Assembly (NCBI GenBank): GCA_040752855.1
Contig: JBFMHP010000002.1
Location: forward strand, 17,130-81,129
DNA length: 64,000 bases
DNA from: JBFMHP01 sp040752855
GTDB taxonomy: Bacteria > Pseudomonadota > Gammaproteobacteria > RBG-16-57-12
Reading direction: 5' to 3'
The notes beneath the pieces are model-generated. The model was given only the letters and a program-made list of their open reading frames with translations. It did not search any database and was not told where the DNA came from. The position numbers and the translations under genes were made by a program. Below, piece by piece: positions 40,332 through 49,751 of this stretch; position 1 is the stretch's first letter, and the number at the start of each line of letters is the position of its first letter.

Positions 40332-40802
40332 TCAAGACCACACGATTTTATTGGTCGACTGTGAGCTTACGTGAAACGGCTGTGGGCCGCGGTTGAGCGC
40401 AACGCCATTCTTTACGGCATTTAATTTGTGCTTGAGGGCTTGGGCTACTCGATCGCGAATAGAGTCATAGATTCGTACGTCCTCCAAATCCCGCGGCTGC
40501 GCATGTTGCCACCAATGGCGAACGAAATTGCGGGCCAATCGCTTTGCGAGATCGCCTATCCCTTTGCTGGGGCGGGTAATAGTTTTAATAAGCTCTTTGA
40601 TGTACCCCATTGCATAGGTCCCATCGATCGCCGCGATCAAGGCCGTTTGCGCGAGGCGGCGCGCGTCGTTGTTAATAGTCATCGCATCAATGGCGGCCGC
40701 TTCGTTCGGCCAGAAGAATTTGAGTATCTGCCGAGTTTCGGCTTCGTCATAGATGAGATCGTTGTCAGAAAGATCGGGGATGTTGATGAGGATGCTTCCC
40801 AT
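40332..40802 (-). CDS. Uncharacterised protein
   Basis: 156 residues, not recognised. It starts MGSILINIPDLSDNDLIYDE, has no signal peptide or membrane helix, and is mixed helical with a basic middle (AKRLARNFVRHWWQHAQPRD). AAGGAGAAC lies upstream of ATG 40802. Directly followed by the ankyrin gene; the pair may act together, possibly as an effector/immunity-like pair, but this is a guess. Lower GC than the cso genes. Confidence 0.5.
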   Translation of the reverse strand: MGSILINIPDLSDNDLIYDEAETRQILKFFWPNEAAAIDAMTINNDARRLAQTALIAAIDGTYAMGYIKELIKTITRPSKGIGDLAKRLARNFVRHWWQHAQPRDLEDVRIYDSIRDRVAQALKHKLNAVKNGVALNRGPQPFHVSSQSTNKIVWS

Positions 40803-40963
40803 GTGTTCTCCTTGTCCATGTCAATTGCAGGCTCGGTGCGCCTCAACAACCACCCTTAGCGGTGTGCGTGAGGTTTGAGGTGACTTGCCCGAGTCTACAG
40901 AAAAGGCATCCGTGTGGCTACACTCGCATTTTCATGAATTTTTGCCGTGCGTCGGCATTGGTA

Positions 40964-41527
40964 TCAGCCGGCGCGGCGTTTGGCAAGCCGGCGGGTTTTC
41001 ATGGTCATGCGATAAAAGGAACGGGCGTTGGCGTAGCGCGCCACCTCCTCCAGCGGTATCCAGGCGACCTGATGCGATTCATCATTGCCGGGCAATGGCA
41101 GACGATCATCGATTTCCACGAGAAAGCGGATGTCGAAATGTTCGTGCCGGGGATCGTGCACGCTGGCATGCACCGTATGCACGTCCACGTCGAAGATCGC
41201 CTCGCTGATCAGTCTGATGTTCTCCACGTCGACGCCGGTTTCCTCGGCGGTTTCCTTCAACACCACGCGCAGGATATCCGGGTCGCCGTCGGCATGGCCG
41301 CCGGGTTGCAGCCAGCGATCGAGTTTGCGGTGATGGAGCATGAGCACATGCGTGCGCGCCGGGTTGAGCACCCAGGCCGAGCCGGTGACGTGCCCCGGCG
41401 CCAGGCTGCGGTCGAAGCAATTGTCGTGTTGCAGAACAAATTGGCGGGTGCGCTCGGCCATGGCCGCTTCCTCGATGAAGGGCGTCCGGTAGGTGCTGAG
41501 CAATTGCAGTAGCTGTTGACGATGCAT
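40964..41527 (-). CDS. Nudix hydrolase
   Basis: 187 residues with a slightly divergent Nudix box: GGHADGDPDILRVVLKETAEETGV-like segment in which the first Glu is Asp and the Arg of REUxEE is Lys. The catalytic EExG part (AEETGV) is intact. LQPGGH and HFDIRFLVE flank it as in Nudix folds. It hydrolyses a nucleoside diphosphate derivative, substrate unknown. The region between it and the unknown gene (40803-40963) shows no feature. Confidence 0.85.
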   Translation of the reverse strand: MHRQQLLQLLSTYRTPFIEEAAMAERTRQFVLQHDNCFDRSLAPGHVTGSAWVLNPARTHVLMLHHRKLDRWLQPGGHADGDPDILRVVLKETAEETGVDVENIRLISEAIFDVDVHTVHASVHDPRHEHFDIRFLVEIDDRLPLPGNDESHQVAWIPLEEVARYANARSFYRMTMKTRRLAKRRAG

Positions 41528-41630
41528 GATGGCGGCGCAGTTTCTATCCGGCCATCAGGCTAGCATGGGATTGAGGTGCGGCTGAAATTCGGATGTTCTA
41601 TGCCGGGCATAGACGAAGATGAATGGCATT

Positions 41631-41813
41631 TAACCCGGATATTTCACTACGAATCTACTACGGTCGCGTAATCCATTGAATCTTCGTGACGTACTCGCAT
41701 TTGCCGGTTCGACATAGTGTCGACTATGCCTTCACCGTCAAAAGCTCCGTGCGTCCCGAATCTTCAATGCCTTACGCGCCCTCGCTACGATCCGTGATGA
41801 AATATCCGGGTTA
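41631..41813. mobile_element. MITE-like element with 16-bp terminal inverted repeats
   Basis: TAACCCGGATATTTCA at 41631-41646 is exactly complementary to TGAAATATCCGGGTTA at 41798-41813. The 183-base unit has no open frame and fills most of the 359-base gap between the Nudix gene and the histidine kinase. The remaining 41814-41886 holds a promoter-like TATACT at 41849-41854. Confidence 0.7.
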
Positions 41814-41886
41814 ACATTTTCCAGGTGGTCCGTGTAGGAAAAATACTATATACTTGGGTTACTCTATCCACAAATAGGTTATTGGC

Positions 41887-44811
41887 ATGCCTGTTGATTC
41901 ATCGCGCCTCCTGGAGCTGTTTTTCAAGGATTCGTTGACCAGCTTTGTCCTGTTCGACCGCAATTTCAACTTTATCCGCGTCAATGAGACCTATGCCAGG
42001 TTTTGCGGCAAGGCCGTCGATGACTTCCCCGGCCGCAACCACTTTGAGATGTATCCCTCCGAGGAGGCGCGGCAGATCTTTGAAAAGGTGCGGGATACTA
42101 AAGAACCCTTCCGGATCTATGCCCGCCCGTTTGAATATCCTGACCAACCTGAGCGCGGCATCACCTACTGGGACTGGACCCTCGAGCCCATCCTGAATGA
42201 CCAGGGGGAGGTGGAACTCCTGGCGCTATCGCTGCTTGAGGTCACCGAGCAGATCCGCGCGCAGCAACGTTGGCAGACCCTGGCCGAGGGCAGCCCCGAT
42301 CACATCATGCAAATCGACCGCAACGGCACCATTCAATACATCAACTGGAGGGTGCCGGGGCTCACGGTTGCAGAGGCCATCGGCCGAAGCACCTTTGACT
42401 TGGTGCCCAGGGAAAACTGGCCGGTCATGAAGGCCTGCTATGAGTCCGTGTGGCAAACCGGCCGCCCCTCGAGTTATGAAACCTCCTATGAGGATGAGCA
42501 GGGCAAGCTCCATTTTTTTGAGGCGCTGGTCAACCCGGTCAAGAACGACCGGCAGGAGGTGATCTCGCTGATCGTCAGCACGCGTAACGTCACCGACCGG
42601 CACGCCGAGAAAAAACACCGGGAAGAGCACATCATCCGGCTGAAAAAGCTCAATGAAATGAGCTTGGCGTTATCCGGCGATCCCAACGAGGTGTTTAACC
42701 AGGTGGTACGCATGATCGGCGAGATGTTCGATGTGCGCGTGGTATGCCTGTCGGAAATAAAAGGCGATGAACTCTATTTTGTCAGCGTCTATGTCGATGG
42801 CGCGGTGCACACCCATGCCGGCCAATGCCCCATCCACATCACCCCCTGCGCCACGGTCGAAGAAAGCAAGGACTTGCGCATCTACCACAAAGTGGCGGAG
42901 TTATTCCCCGAGGCGGGGTTTCTCAAACAACACGACGCCTTTTCCTACTGCGGGTTTCCCTCGCTGAACAGCCGCGGCCAGGTGATCGCCGTTACCTGTC
43001 TGCTCGATGACAAGCCGCATGAATTCAGTGAGGAGGAGAAGGAGCTGTTGCGGATATTTTCCCAGCGCATCGCGGTGGAAATCGAGCGCAGCCAGCACCT
43101 GCAGGAGCTTCGCAAATCAGAGGAAGAAAAGCAGAAATTCATGTCGCGCCTGTCCGAGGCCCAACGTCTGGCGCACATCGGCAGCTGGGAGCTTGATCTC
43201 AGAACTAACGTGCTGTTCTGGTCTGACGAGGTGTTTCGCATCTTTGAAATCGACCAGCAAAAATTCGGCGCTTCCTATGAGGCCTTTCTCGATGCCATCC
43301 ACCCGGATGACCGCGCGATGGTCAATCAGGCCTATACCGAATCGGTTAAGACAAAAATCCCTTATGACATTGTCCACCGTCTCCAATTCCCCGGCGATCG
43401 AATCAAATATGTGAACGAACGTTGCGAAACCTTTTATGACGAGGCCGGCGCACCGATACGCTCCGTCGGCACGGTGCAGGACATCACGGATCGCTTTGAG
43501 GCGGAAAAGGCGCTGCGCCGGGCGCGCGATGAACTGGAGACGCGTGTCAAAGAGCGCACCCGGGAATTGGCAAAAGCCAATGAAGAATTGCGCCATGAGA
43601 TCCTGGTGCGCGAGCAAGCCGAACTCGATCTCGTGAAGGCCAAAGAGGCGGCAGAGAAGGCCAACCAGGCCAAATCGGACTTTCTCGCCCGCATGAGCCA
43701 TGAACTGCGCACGCCGATGAATGCCATCCTCGGCTTTGGCCAGCTGCTCGGCCTGGAAAGGCTCGATGCCAACCAGCATGACTACCTCGATGAAATCATG
43801 AAGGCCGGCCACCACCTGCTCGCGCTGATCAACGAGCTGCTCGACCTCTCGCGCATCGAACACGGCAAAGCCGTGGTCAATATCGAGCCGGTCGATGCCG
43901 GCGAGATCATCAAGCAGGCGTTAAAACTCATTGCACCGCTTTGCGAAAGCAACAAGATCAGGCTCGCCAGCGCGCTCGATCATCACAGACCGCTGACCGT
44001 CAATGCGGATCCCTTGCGCCTGAAGCAAATTCTGATCAACTTGCTCAGCAACGCGGTGAAATACAACCGCCGCGGCGGCGAGGTGTGGCTCTCGTCCAGC
44101 ATCCATGATCATCAACTGCGCATCAGCATCAGGGATACCGGCGCCGGTATCAGCAAGGAAAACCAGCAAAAACTCTTCATGCCCTTTGAGCGCCTCGATG
44201 CTCGGTACTCCGGCATTGACGGCGCCGGCATCGGCCTGGCGATTTGTAAAGGCCTTATTCAGCAGATGAACGGCCGCATCGGCTTGGACAGCGCGCCGGG
44301 CGAAGGCAGCACCTTCTGGATCGAGCTGCCGCTCGTCACCGCGCGCCAAAATGAAGATCCCGCCACGCGTGAACAGCAGGCATCCATCCCGGTTCCCGCG
44401 CAGGCAAGGAGTTTCTCCGTCCTTTACGTCGAGGACAATCCCGCCAACGCCCGCTTGATGGAACAGATATTTGCCATGATCGACGGCTTTAAGCTGCGCT
44501 GCGCGGCCACCGGCAGTGAAGGCCTGATCCTCGCCGCCCAACAGCATCCGGATCTGATCGTCCTCGACATCCACCTGCCCGACATGGATGGCTATCAGAT
44601 CTTGACGGCGCTGCAAGAAAGACCGGACACCCGCGAGATCCCCGTCATCGCCTTAAGCGCCGATGCCATGCCAAACAATGTGGAGAATGGCCTGCAGGCC
44701 GGTTTTCTGCAGTATCTGATCAAGCCCATCGATATTCCGCGCCTGATCTCCGTGTTGCAGGAGTTCGCGCAAATGAAGGAGCGGGTTGAGACAAGCGCGC
44801 GGCGCAGATGA
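41887..44811 (+). CDS. Hybrid sensor histidine kinase/response regulator
   Basis: 974 residues, apparently cytosolic with no clear transmembrane helix. Domain order by eye: PAS (about 10-120), PAS (130-245), GAF (255-405, LNEMSLALSGDPNEVFNQV), PAS (425-540), coiled coil (545-600), HisKA with phospho-His about 605 (MSHELRTPMNAILGFGQLL), HATPase (NLLSNAVKYN, DTGAGISKENQ, GIGLAICKGL) and a receiver with Asp about 894 (LIVLDIHLPDMDGYQIL). It acts alone here, with no adjacent response regulator. Input signal unknown. Confidence 0.93.
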   Translation: MPVDSSRLLELFFKDSLTSFVLFDRNFNFIRVNETYARFCGKAVDDFPGRNHFEMYPSEEARQIFEKVRDTKEPFRIYARPFEYPDQPERGITYWDWTLEPILNDQGEVELLALSLLEVTEQIRAQQRWQTLAEGSPDHIMQIDRNGTIQYINWRVPGLTVAEAIGRSTFDLVPRENWPVMKACYESVWQTGRPSSYETSYEDEQGKLHFFEALVNPVKNDRQEVISLIVSTRNVTDRHAEKKHREEHIIRLKKLNEMSLALSGDPNEVFNQVVRMIGEMFDVRVVCLSEIKGDELYFVSVYVDGAVHTHAGQCPIHITPCATVEESKDLRIYHKVAELFPEAGFLKQHDAFSYCGFPSLNSRGQVIAVTCLLDDKPHEFSEEEKELLRIFSQRIAVEIERSQHLQELRKSEEEKQKFMSRLSEAQRLAHIGSWELDLRTNVLFWSDEVFRIFEIDQQKFGASYEAFLDAIHPDDRAMVNQAYTESVKTKIPYDIVHRLQFPGDRIKYVNERCETFYDEAGAPIRSVGTVQDITDRFEAEKALRRARDELETRVKERTRELAKANEELRHEILVREQAELDLVKAKEAAEKANQAKSDFLARMSHELRTPMNAILGFGQLLGLERLDANQHDYLDEIMKAGHHLLALINELLDLSRIEHGKAVVNIEPVDAGEIIKQALKLIAPLCESNKIRLASALDHHRPLTVNADPLRLKQILINLLSNAVKYNRRGGEVWLSSSIHDHQLRISIRDTGAGISKENQQKLFMPFERLDARYSGIDGAGIGLAICKGLIQQMNGRIGLDSAPGEGSTFWIELPLVTARQNEDPATREQQASIPVPAQARSFSVLYVEDNPANARLMEQIFAMIDGFKLRCAATGSEGLILAAQQHPDLIVLDIHLPDMDGYQILTALQERPDTREIPVIALSADAMPNNVENGLQAGFLQYLIKPIDIPRLISVLQEFAQMKERVETSARRR

Positions 44812-44871
44812 AGCGCATCGGCGACTATGGAACTGGTGACAGTCTCACCCTATTGAGGGCTGTTGACTAGT

Positions 44872-45699
44872 TCACGTTTTCTCTTCGGTGTCGGATTTGG
44901 CAGGGGTTGGGTGCGCTGTGCCGCCGGATGCGTGCAGCTCTTCACGCAGCTTGGCGATCTCATCGCGCAGTTGTTTGATGTCGTGGTGCATTTCGCGGCG
45001 CAGCTTACGCTCATCCTCGCCGATGAAAAACGCCGCGATGCTCGCGGTGGCCACCGACATCAGCGCGTATCCCAGAAACACCATCAAGACGGCGAAGATC
45101 CGTGCGGGCCAGGTGGTGGGCACGAAGTCGCCGTAGCCGACGGTGGCGCCGCTGGTGAAGGCCAGCCAGAGGCCTTCGGCATAGGAACTCACGGTGGGTT
45201 CCAGCCAGTAGAAGCCCGCGCCCGCCAGTCCCATCAGCAAGGTGCCCAGGCCCAGGATGTAGGGCAAGGCCTCGGGTGAGACCGAATGGCGCAGCAGCCG
45301 CAGCGTGCGCAACAGCACAATGCCGACGAAGGCCGCGCGCAGTGTCCTGAGCAACGGAACGAGGGCCTCTTCAGGACTGAACGCCGCGATCGCGCTGCCG
45401 GCGACGATGATCACGCTCAGCCAGTTGCGCAGCAGGTAACGGCCGGGGTGGCGGGTGAGCGCCAGCATCACCGCCAGTTCGCCGAAGAAGGCCGCGAAGA
45501 TGCAGAGATTGAGGATCTGGCCGATCAGGTGCAGGGCGGGCCGCTCGGCATACACATCGAGGAAAAAGGCGGGCAGCGCCAGCAGGGCCATGCCGATCAT
45601 GGGCCAGTGCAGGCGGGCCTGCATCGCAATGGCCTTGGGGTCGTCGTGCGGCGGAACGCCGCCGAGGCCGAACCAGAGATGATGGTTTTCAGTGCTCAC
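44872..45699 (-). CDS. Ion channel of the potassium channel family
   Basis: 275 residues starting at GTG 45699. A bundle of hydrophobic segments, a segment with spaced Arg (LLRTLRAAFVGIVLLRTLRLLR) like a voltage sensor, then the pore TSGATVGYGDFVPTT with the K+ filter TVGYG, and a charged coiled C-terminus (LRREMHHDIKQLRDEIAKLREE). It lies 10 bases after the pilU stop region on the same strand but need not be cotranscribed. Confidence 0.9.
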   Translation of the reverse strand: MSTENHHLWFGLGGVPPHDDPKAIAMQARLHWPMIGMALLALPAFFLDVYAERPALHLIGQILNLCIFAAFFGELAVMLALTRHPGRYLLRNWLSVIIVAGSAIAAFSPEEALVPLLRTLRAAFVGIVLLRTLRLLRHSVSPEALPYILGLGTLLMGLAGAGFYWLEPTVSSYAEGLWLAFTSGATVGYGDFVPTTWPARIFAVLMVFLGYALMSVATASIAAFFIGEDERKLRREMHHDIKQLRDEIAKLREELHASGGTAHPTPAKSDTEEKT

Positions 45700-45709
45700 C
45701 GCGGTCTGT

Positions 45710-46873
45710 TCAGTTGCCGCGATCCGGGTCGATCAGGGTGTAGGATTCGGTGACGGTCTCGAGTTCGCTCATGTCGGCGTTGCGCCCGAGTTTGACCATC
45801 AGGCGCAACTGGTTGGCCGAGTCGGCGTGACGCAGGGCGTCTTCGTAGGTGATCTCACCATTGGTGTAGAGGTCGTAGAGCGCCTGGTCGAAGGTCTGCA
45901 TGCCGAAGTTGGTCGACTGCGCGATGGCTTCCTTGATCTTGTAGACCTCGCCTTTTTGGATCAGGTCCGAGATATAGGGCGACTTGATCAGGATCTCCAG
46001 GCAGGCGCGGCGCCCTTCGTGATCCGGCGTGGGGATCAGTTGCTGGGCGATGATGGCCTTGAGATTCAAGGACAGATCCAGCAGCACCTGTTCGCGCCGT
46101 TCGATCGGAAAGAAGTTGACGATGCGCTCCAGTGCCTGGTTGGTGTTGTTGGCGTGCAGCGTGGCCAGCACCAGGTGGCCGGTTTCGGCGAAGGTAATGG
46201 CGTGTTCCATGGTCTCGCGGGTGCGGATCTCGCCGATCAGAATGACATCCGGTGCCTGGCGCAGGGTGTTGCGCAGGGCGATCTCGAATGATTCGGTGTC
46301 CACGCCCACCTCGCGCTGAGTGATCACGCACCCGGCGTGCTCGTGCACGAATTCGATCGGGTCCTCGATGCTGACGATATGTCCCTGGCTGTTGCGGTTG
46401 CGATGCCCCAGCATCGCCGCAAGCGTGGTGGATTTGCCGGTGCCGGTGCCGCCGACCAGCAGGATCATGCCGCGCTTGGCCATCACCAACTCATTGAGGA
46501 TGGGCGGCAGGTTGAGCTGCTCGACGGTGGGGATGACGGTTTCGATCTTGCGCAGCACCATGCCGGTCTTCTGTTTTTGTTGGAAGGCGCTGACGCGAAA
46601 CCGCCCGATCCCCTCGCGGCTGATGGCGAAATTGCACTCGTGGGTGCGGTCGAACTCGGCGCGTTGCTCGTCGTTCATCACGCTGTGGATGATGGCGCGC
46701 GCCTCGTCCTCGCTGAGCGGGGCGGGGATGATCGGCTTGATCTGGCCGTTGATCTTGAGGCTGGGCGGCAGGCCGGCGGTGACAAACAGGTCGGAGGCCT
46801 GCTTGCGCACCATGACCTTGAGCAGATAATCGAAATTGCTGACCTGCGCGGCGTCCGGCTTTTCCTGCTTCAT
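45710..46873 (-). CDS. pilU: Type IV pilus retraction ATPase PilU
   Basis: 387 residues from ATG 46873 (MKQEKPDAAQVSNFDYLLKV). Secretion ATPase with Walker A LLVGGTGTGKSTT, the Asp and His boxes (SIEDPIEFVHEH, LVLATLHANNTNQA) and a C-terminal tail ending VTESYTLIDPDRGN. Accessory retraction motor for twitching motility. It follows pilT by five bases. Confidence 0.93.
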   Translation of the reverse strand: MKQEKPDAAQVSNFDYLLKVMVRKQASDLFVTAGLPPSLKINGQIKPIIPAPLSEDEARAIIHSVMNDEQRAEFDRTHECNFAISREGIGRFRVSAFQQKQKTGMVLRKIETVIPTVEQLNLPPILNELVMAKRGMILLVGGTGTGKSTTLAAMLGHRNRNSQGHIVSIEDPIEFVHEHAGCVITQREVGVDTESFEIALRNTLRQAPDVILIGEIRTRETMEHAITFAETGHLVLATLHANNTNQALERIVNFFPIERREQVLLDLSLNLKAIIAQQLIPTPDHEGRRACLEILIKSPYISDLIQKGEVYKIKEAIAQSTNFGMQTFDQALYDLYTNGEITYEDALRHADSANQLRLMVKLGRNADMSELETVTESYTLIDPDRGN

Positions 46874-46878
46874 GCGGA

Positions 46879-47916
46879 TCAGGAGAACATCGTCTTGTTG
46901 ACCGCCTTGAGCTTCGCGTCCTGCTTGGCCACCAGACCCTTGGAAACCAATTCCTGCAGACACTGATCCAGGGTCTGCATGCCCTGGGCCTGGCTGGTCT
47001 GCATGATGGAGTACATCTGCGGCACCTTGGCCTCGCGGATCAGGTTGCGGATCGCCGAGGTGCCGATCAGGATCTCGTGCGCGGCGATACGCCCGCCGCC
47101 GATCTTCTTCATCAGGGTCTGGGTGATGACCGCCTGGAGCGATTCCGAAAGCATGGCGCGCACCATTTCCTTCTCGCTGCCGGGGAACACGTCGATGATA
47201 CGGTCGATGGTTTTGGCCGCCGAGCTGGTGTGCAGGGTGCCGAAGACCAGGTGACCGGTTTCCGCGGCGGTCAGCGCCAGGCCGATGGTCTCCGGGTCGC
47301 GCATCTCACCGACCAGGATGACGTCCGGGTCTTCACGCAGCGCCGAGCGCAGCGCCTCGGCGAAGCCTAAGGTATCGCGATGCACCTCGCGCTGGTTGAT
47401 CAGGCACTTCTTGCTGGTATGCACGAACTCGATCGGGTCTTCGATGGTCAGGATGTGTTCGTAGGTGGTTTCATTCTTCTCGTTGAGGATGCCGGCCAGC
47501 GTGGTGGATTTGCCCGAACCGGTCGGGCCGGTGACCAGCACCAGGCCGCGCGGCTGCTTGGTGATCTCCTTGAAGATGCTCGGCGCGCCCAGCTCTTCCA
47601 GGCTGAGAATCTTCGAGGGAATGGTACGGAACACCGCGCCGGCGCCGCGATTCTGGTTGAAGGCGTTGACGCGGAAACGCGCCAGGCCGGGGATCTCGAA
47701 GGAGAAGTCGGTCTCGAAGAACTCTTCGTAGTCCTTGCGTTGCTTGTCGTTCATGATGTCGTAGACCAGGGCCTGCACTGTTTTGTGGTCCAGGGCCGGC
47801 ACGTTGATGCGGCGGATATCGCCGTCGACGCGTATCATCGGCGGTTCGCCGGCGGAAAGGTGCAAGTCGGAGGCGCCGTTTTTGACGCTGAAGGCCAACA
47901 GTTCAGTGATGTCCAT
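46879..47916 (-). CDS. pilT: Type IV pilus retraction ATPase PilT
   Basis: 345 residues, MDITELLAFSVKNGASDLHLSAG, with Walker A VTGPTGSGKSTTLAGIL, Asp box TIEDPIEFVHTS and the PilT-specific AIRNLIREAKVPQMYSIMQT. Main motor for pilus retraction. First gene of the minus-strand pilT-pilU pair, divergent from yggS with a 140-base promoter region. Confidence 0.97.
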   Translation of the reverse strand: MDITELLAFSVKNGASDLHLSAGEPPMIRVDGDIRRINVPALDHKTVQALVYDIMNDKQRKDYEEFFETDFSFEIPGLARFRVNAFNQNRGAGAVFRTIPSKILSLEELGAPSIFKEITKQPRGLVLVTGPTGSGKSTTLAGILNEKNETTYEHILTIEDPIEFVHTSKKCLINQREVHRDTLGFAEALRSALREDPDVILVGEMRDPETIGLALTAAETGHLVFGTLHTSSAAKTIDRIIDVFPGSEKEMVRAMLSESLQAVITQTLMKKIGGGRIAAHEILIGTSAIRNLIREAKVPQMYSIMQTSQAQGMQTLDQCLQELVSKGLVAKQDAKLKAVNKTMFS

Positions 47917-48056
47917 GGAGTTTCCTCGTTATTCTGGTGTGGCGGGGAAGACGTTGATTTATAGTGCTATGTAACGGCGCTTGATTCGAATTATTTAACT
48001 ACTCCGCCCTAACTTAGCGCATTCGTTCCAGAGGAAACAATAGTCTTTTAAGGCAT

Positions 48057-48755
48057 ATGAACAATCACTTATACCTGATTGATTCCTACCGGGCTGTGAA
48101 GGCGCGCACAGCCGAGGCGGCGCGCCGTTGCGGGCGTGACCCGGCGGGCGTGATGCTGCTGGCGGTGAGCAAGACCTTCCCCGCCGAGGTGGTTCGACAG
48201 GTGGCCGAGTTGGGGCAACGCGACTTTGGTGAAAATTATCTCAAGGAGGCCTTGGAAAAAATACGGGCGCTCGCGGATCTCGATCTGTGCTGGCATTTCA
48301 TCGGTCCGATCCAGTCGAACAAGACCCGCGAGATTGCAGAAAACTTTACCTGGGTCCATAGTATTGACCGGCTCAAGATCGCCCGGCGCCTCTCCGAGCA
48401 GCGGCCCGACGCATTGCCGCCCTTGCAGGTCTGTATCCAGGTCAATATCAGTGGCGAGGCAACCAAATCCGGCGTGGCGCCGGAGGATGCGCCCGAACTC
48501 GCGGCCGAGGTGGCGGTGTTGCCGCGCCTGAGGCTGCGGGGCCTGATGGCCATCCCGGCCCCGGAGATCAAGTTCGAGGCCCAGCGCGACGTCTTCCGGC
48601 GCCTGCGTCGGGTGCAGGAGGATCTGTGTGCGCGCGGCCTAGCGCTCGACACCCTCTCGATGGGGATGTCGGATGATCTGGAGGCGGCGATCGCCGAGGG
48701 CAGTACCATCGTGCGCGTGGGCAGCGCCATCTTCGGTGCCCGAGCCAAACAATGA
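48057..48755 (+). CDS. yggS: Pyridoxal phosphate homeostasis protein YggS
   Basis: 232-residue PLP-binding protein of the alanine-racemase N-terminal fold. MLLAVSKTFPAEVVRQ carries the PLP Lys, and HFIGPIQSNKTREI, SIDRLKIARRL and LSMGMSDDLEAAIAEGST are family motifs. Divergent from pilT, and upstream of proC-yggT as in many gammaproteobacteria. Confidence 0.95.
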   Translation: MNNHLYLIDSYRAVKARTAEAARRCGRDPAGVMLLAVSKTFPAEVVRQVAELGQRDFGENYLKEALEKIRALADLDLCWHFIGPIQSNKTREIAENFTWVHSIDRLKIARRLSEQRPDALPPLQVCIQVNISGEATKSGVAPEDAPELAAEVAVLPRLRLRGLMAIPAPEIKFEAQRDVFRRLRRVQEDLCARGLALDTLSMGMSDDLEAAIAEGSTIVRVGSAIFGARAKQ

Positions 48756-48770
48756 AGGCGCAGCTGTGAT

Positions 48771-48874
48771 TTCCTCCCCCTTCACGGGGGAGGGTTAGGG
48801 TGGGGGTGGAAAACAAGACCAGCGATCAGCTCACTCACCCCCATCCCAACCTTCCCCCGTCAAGGGGGAAGGAG
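48771..48874. repeat. Palindromic G/C-tract element
   Basis: Left arm 48771-48808 (CTCCCCCTTCACGGGGGAGG and onward) is largely complementary to the right arm 48836-48874 (CACCCCCATCCCAACCTTCC and onward). Each arm also folds on itself. It lies between yggS and proC and resembles dispersed MITE/REP units. It may shape read-through between the two genes. Confidence 0.65.
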
Positions 48875-48923
48875 TCACACATATCTAATCAATTGTCGGA
48901 TTTTAGATTTGGAAGGTAGTCAC

Positions 48924-49751
48924 ATGAAGCATTGCAATATCGCCTTTATCGGCGGCGGCAATATGGCCACCAGCTTGATCGGGGGCTTGCTGGCCGAGGA
49001 CATCGCCGCCGAGAATATCTACGTCGCCGACCCCGATGCCGCCAAGCTCGAGGCGCTGCGCCAGCGCTACGGCGTGCACATCGGGTATGACAACGCCGCC
49101 ATCGCGGCAGCGGCCGATGTGCTGGTGCTTGCGGTCAAGCCGCAGGTGATGAAGGCGGTGGTACCCGCGCTGGCCCCGGTCGTCAAGACGGGTCGGCCCT
49201 TGGTGGTGTCGATCGCCGCCGGCATCCGCATGGACGATCTCGGCCGCTGGCTCGGCGGGCAACCGGCCATCGTTCGCACCATGCCCAATACACCCGCGCT
49301 GGTGCGAGCCGGCGCCACGGCGCTGTGCGCCAACGCGCAGGTCAGCGATGAACAGCGCGACCTGGCCGAGTCCATCATGCGCGCCGTCGGCCTGACGATC
49401 TGGCTGGAAGACGAGGCGCAGATGGATGCGGTCACCGCGCTTTCCGGCAGCGGTCCGGCGTACTTCTTCCTGGTGATGGAGGCGATGGAGCGGGCCGGCC
49501 GCGATTTAGGTCTGCCGCCCGAGACCGCGCGCGTGCTCACCCTGCAAACCGCCTACGGCGCGGCCAAGATGGCGCTGGAAAACGAGCTCGACACCGCGCG
49601 GCTGCGCGCCAACGTCACCTCGCCGGGCGGCACCACCGAGCGGGCGATCCAGACCTTGCAGGCCGGCGGTCTGGAGGATCTGTTCGCCAAGGCGCTCCAG
49701 GCGGCCTGCGCGCGTTCACGTGAACTGGCCGAGATGCTGGGGGCGTCCTGA
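48924..49751 (+). CDS. proC: Pyrroline-5-carboxylate reductase
   Basis: Last step of proline synthesis. 275 residues from ATG 48924: NAD(P)-binding IAFIGGGNMATSLIGGLL, then VLAVKPQVM, RTMPNTPALVRAGATALCAN, ALSGSGPAYFFLVMEAME and the C-terminal VTSPGGTTERAIQTL. The stop overlaps the yggT start by one base. Confidence 0.97.
   Translation: MKHCNIAFIGGGNMATSLIGGLLAEDIAAENIYVADPDAAKLEALRQRYGVHIGYDNAAIAAAADVLVLAVKPQVMKAVVPALAPVVKTGRPLVVSIAAGIRMDDLGRWLGGQPAIVRTMPNTPALVRAGATALCANAQVSDEQRDLAESIMRAVGLTIWLEDEAQMDAVTALSGSGPAYFFLVMEAMERAGRDLGLPPETARVLTLQTAYGAAKMALENELDTARLRANVTSPGGTTERAIQTLQAGGLEDLFAKALQAACARSRELAEMLGAS

Noticed and set aside
44863..45753. Plus-strand frames opposite the potassium channel
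   Set aside because: The minus-strand frame has the TVGYGD pore; the plus frames are antisense shadows.
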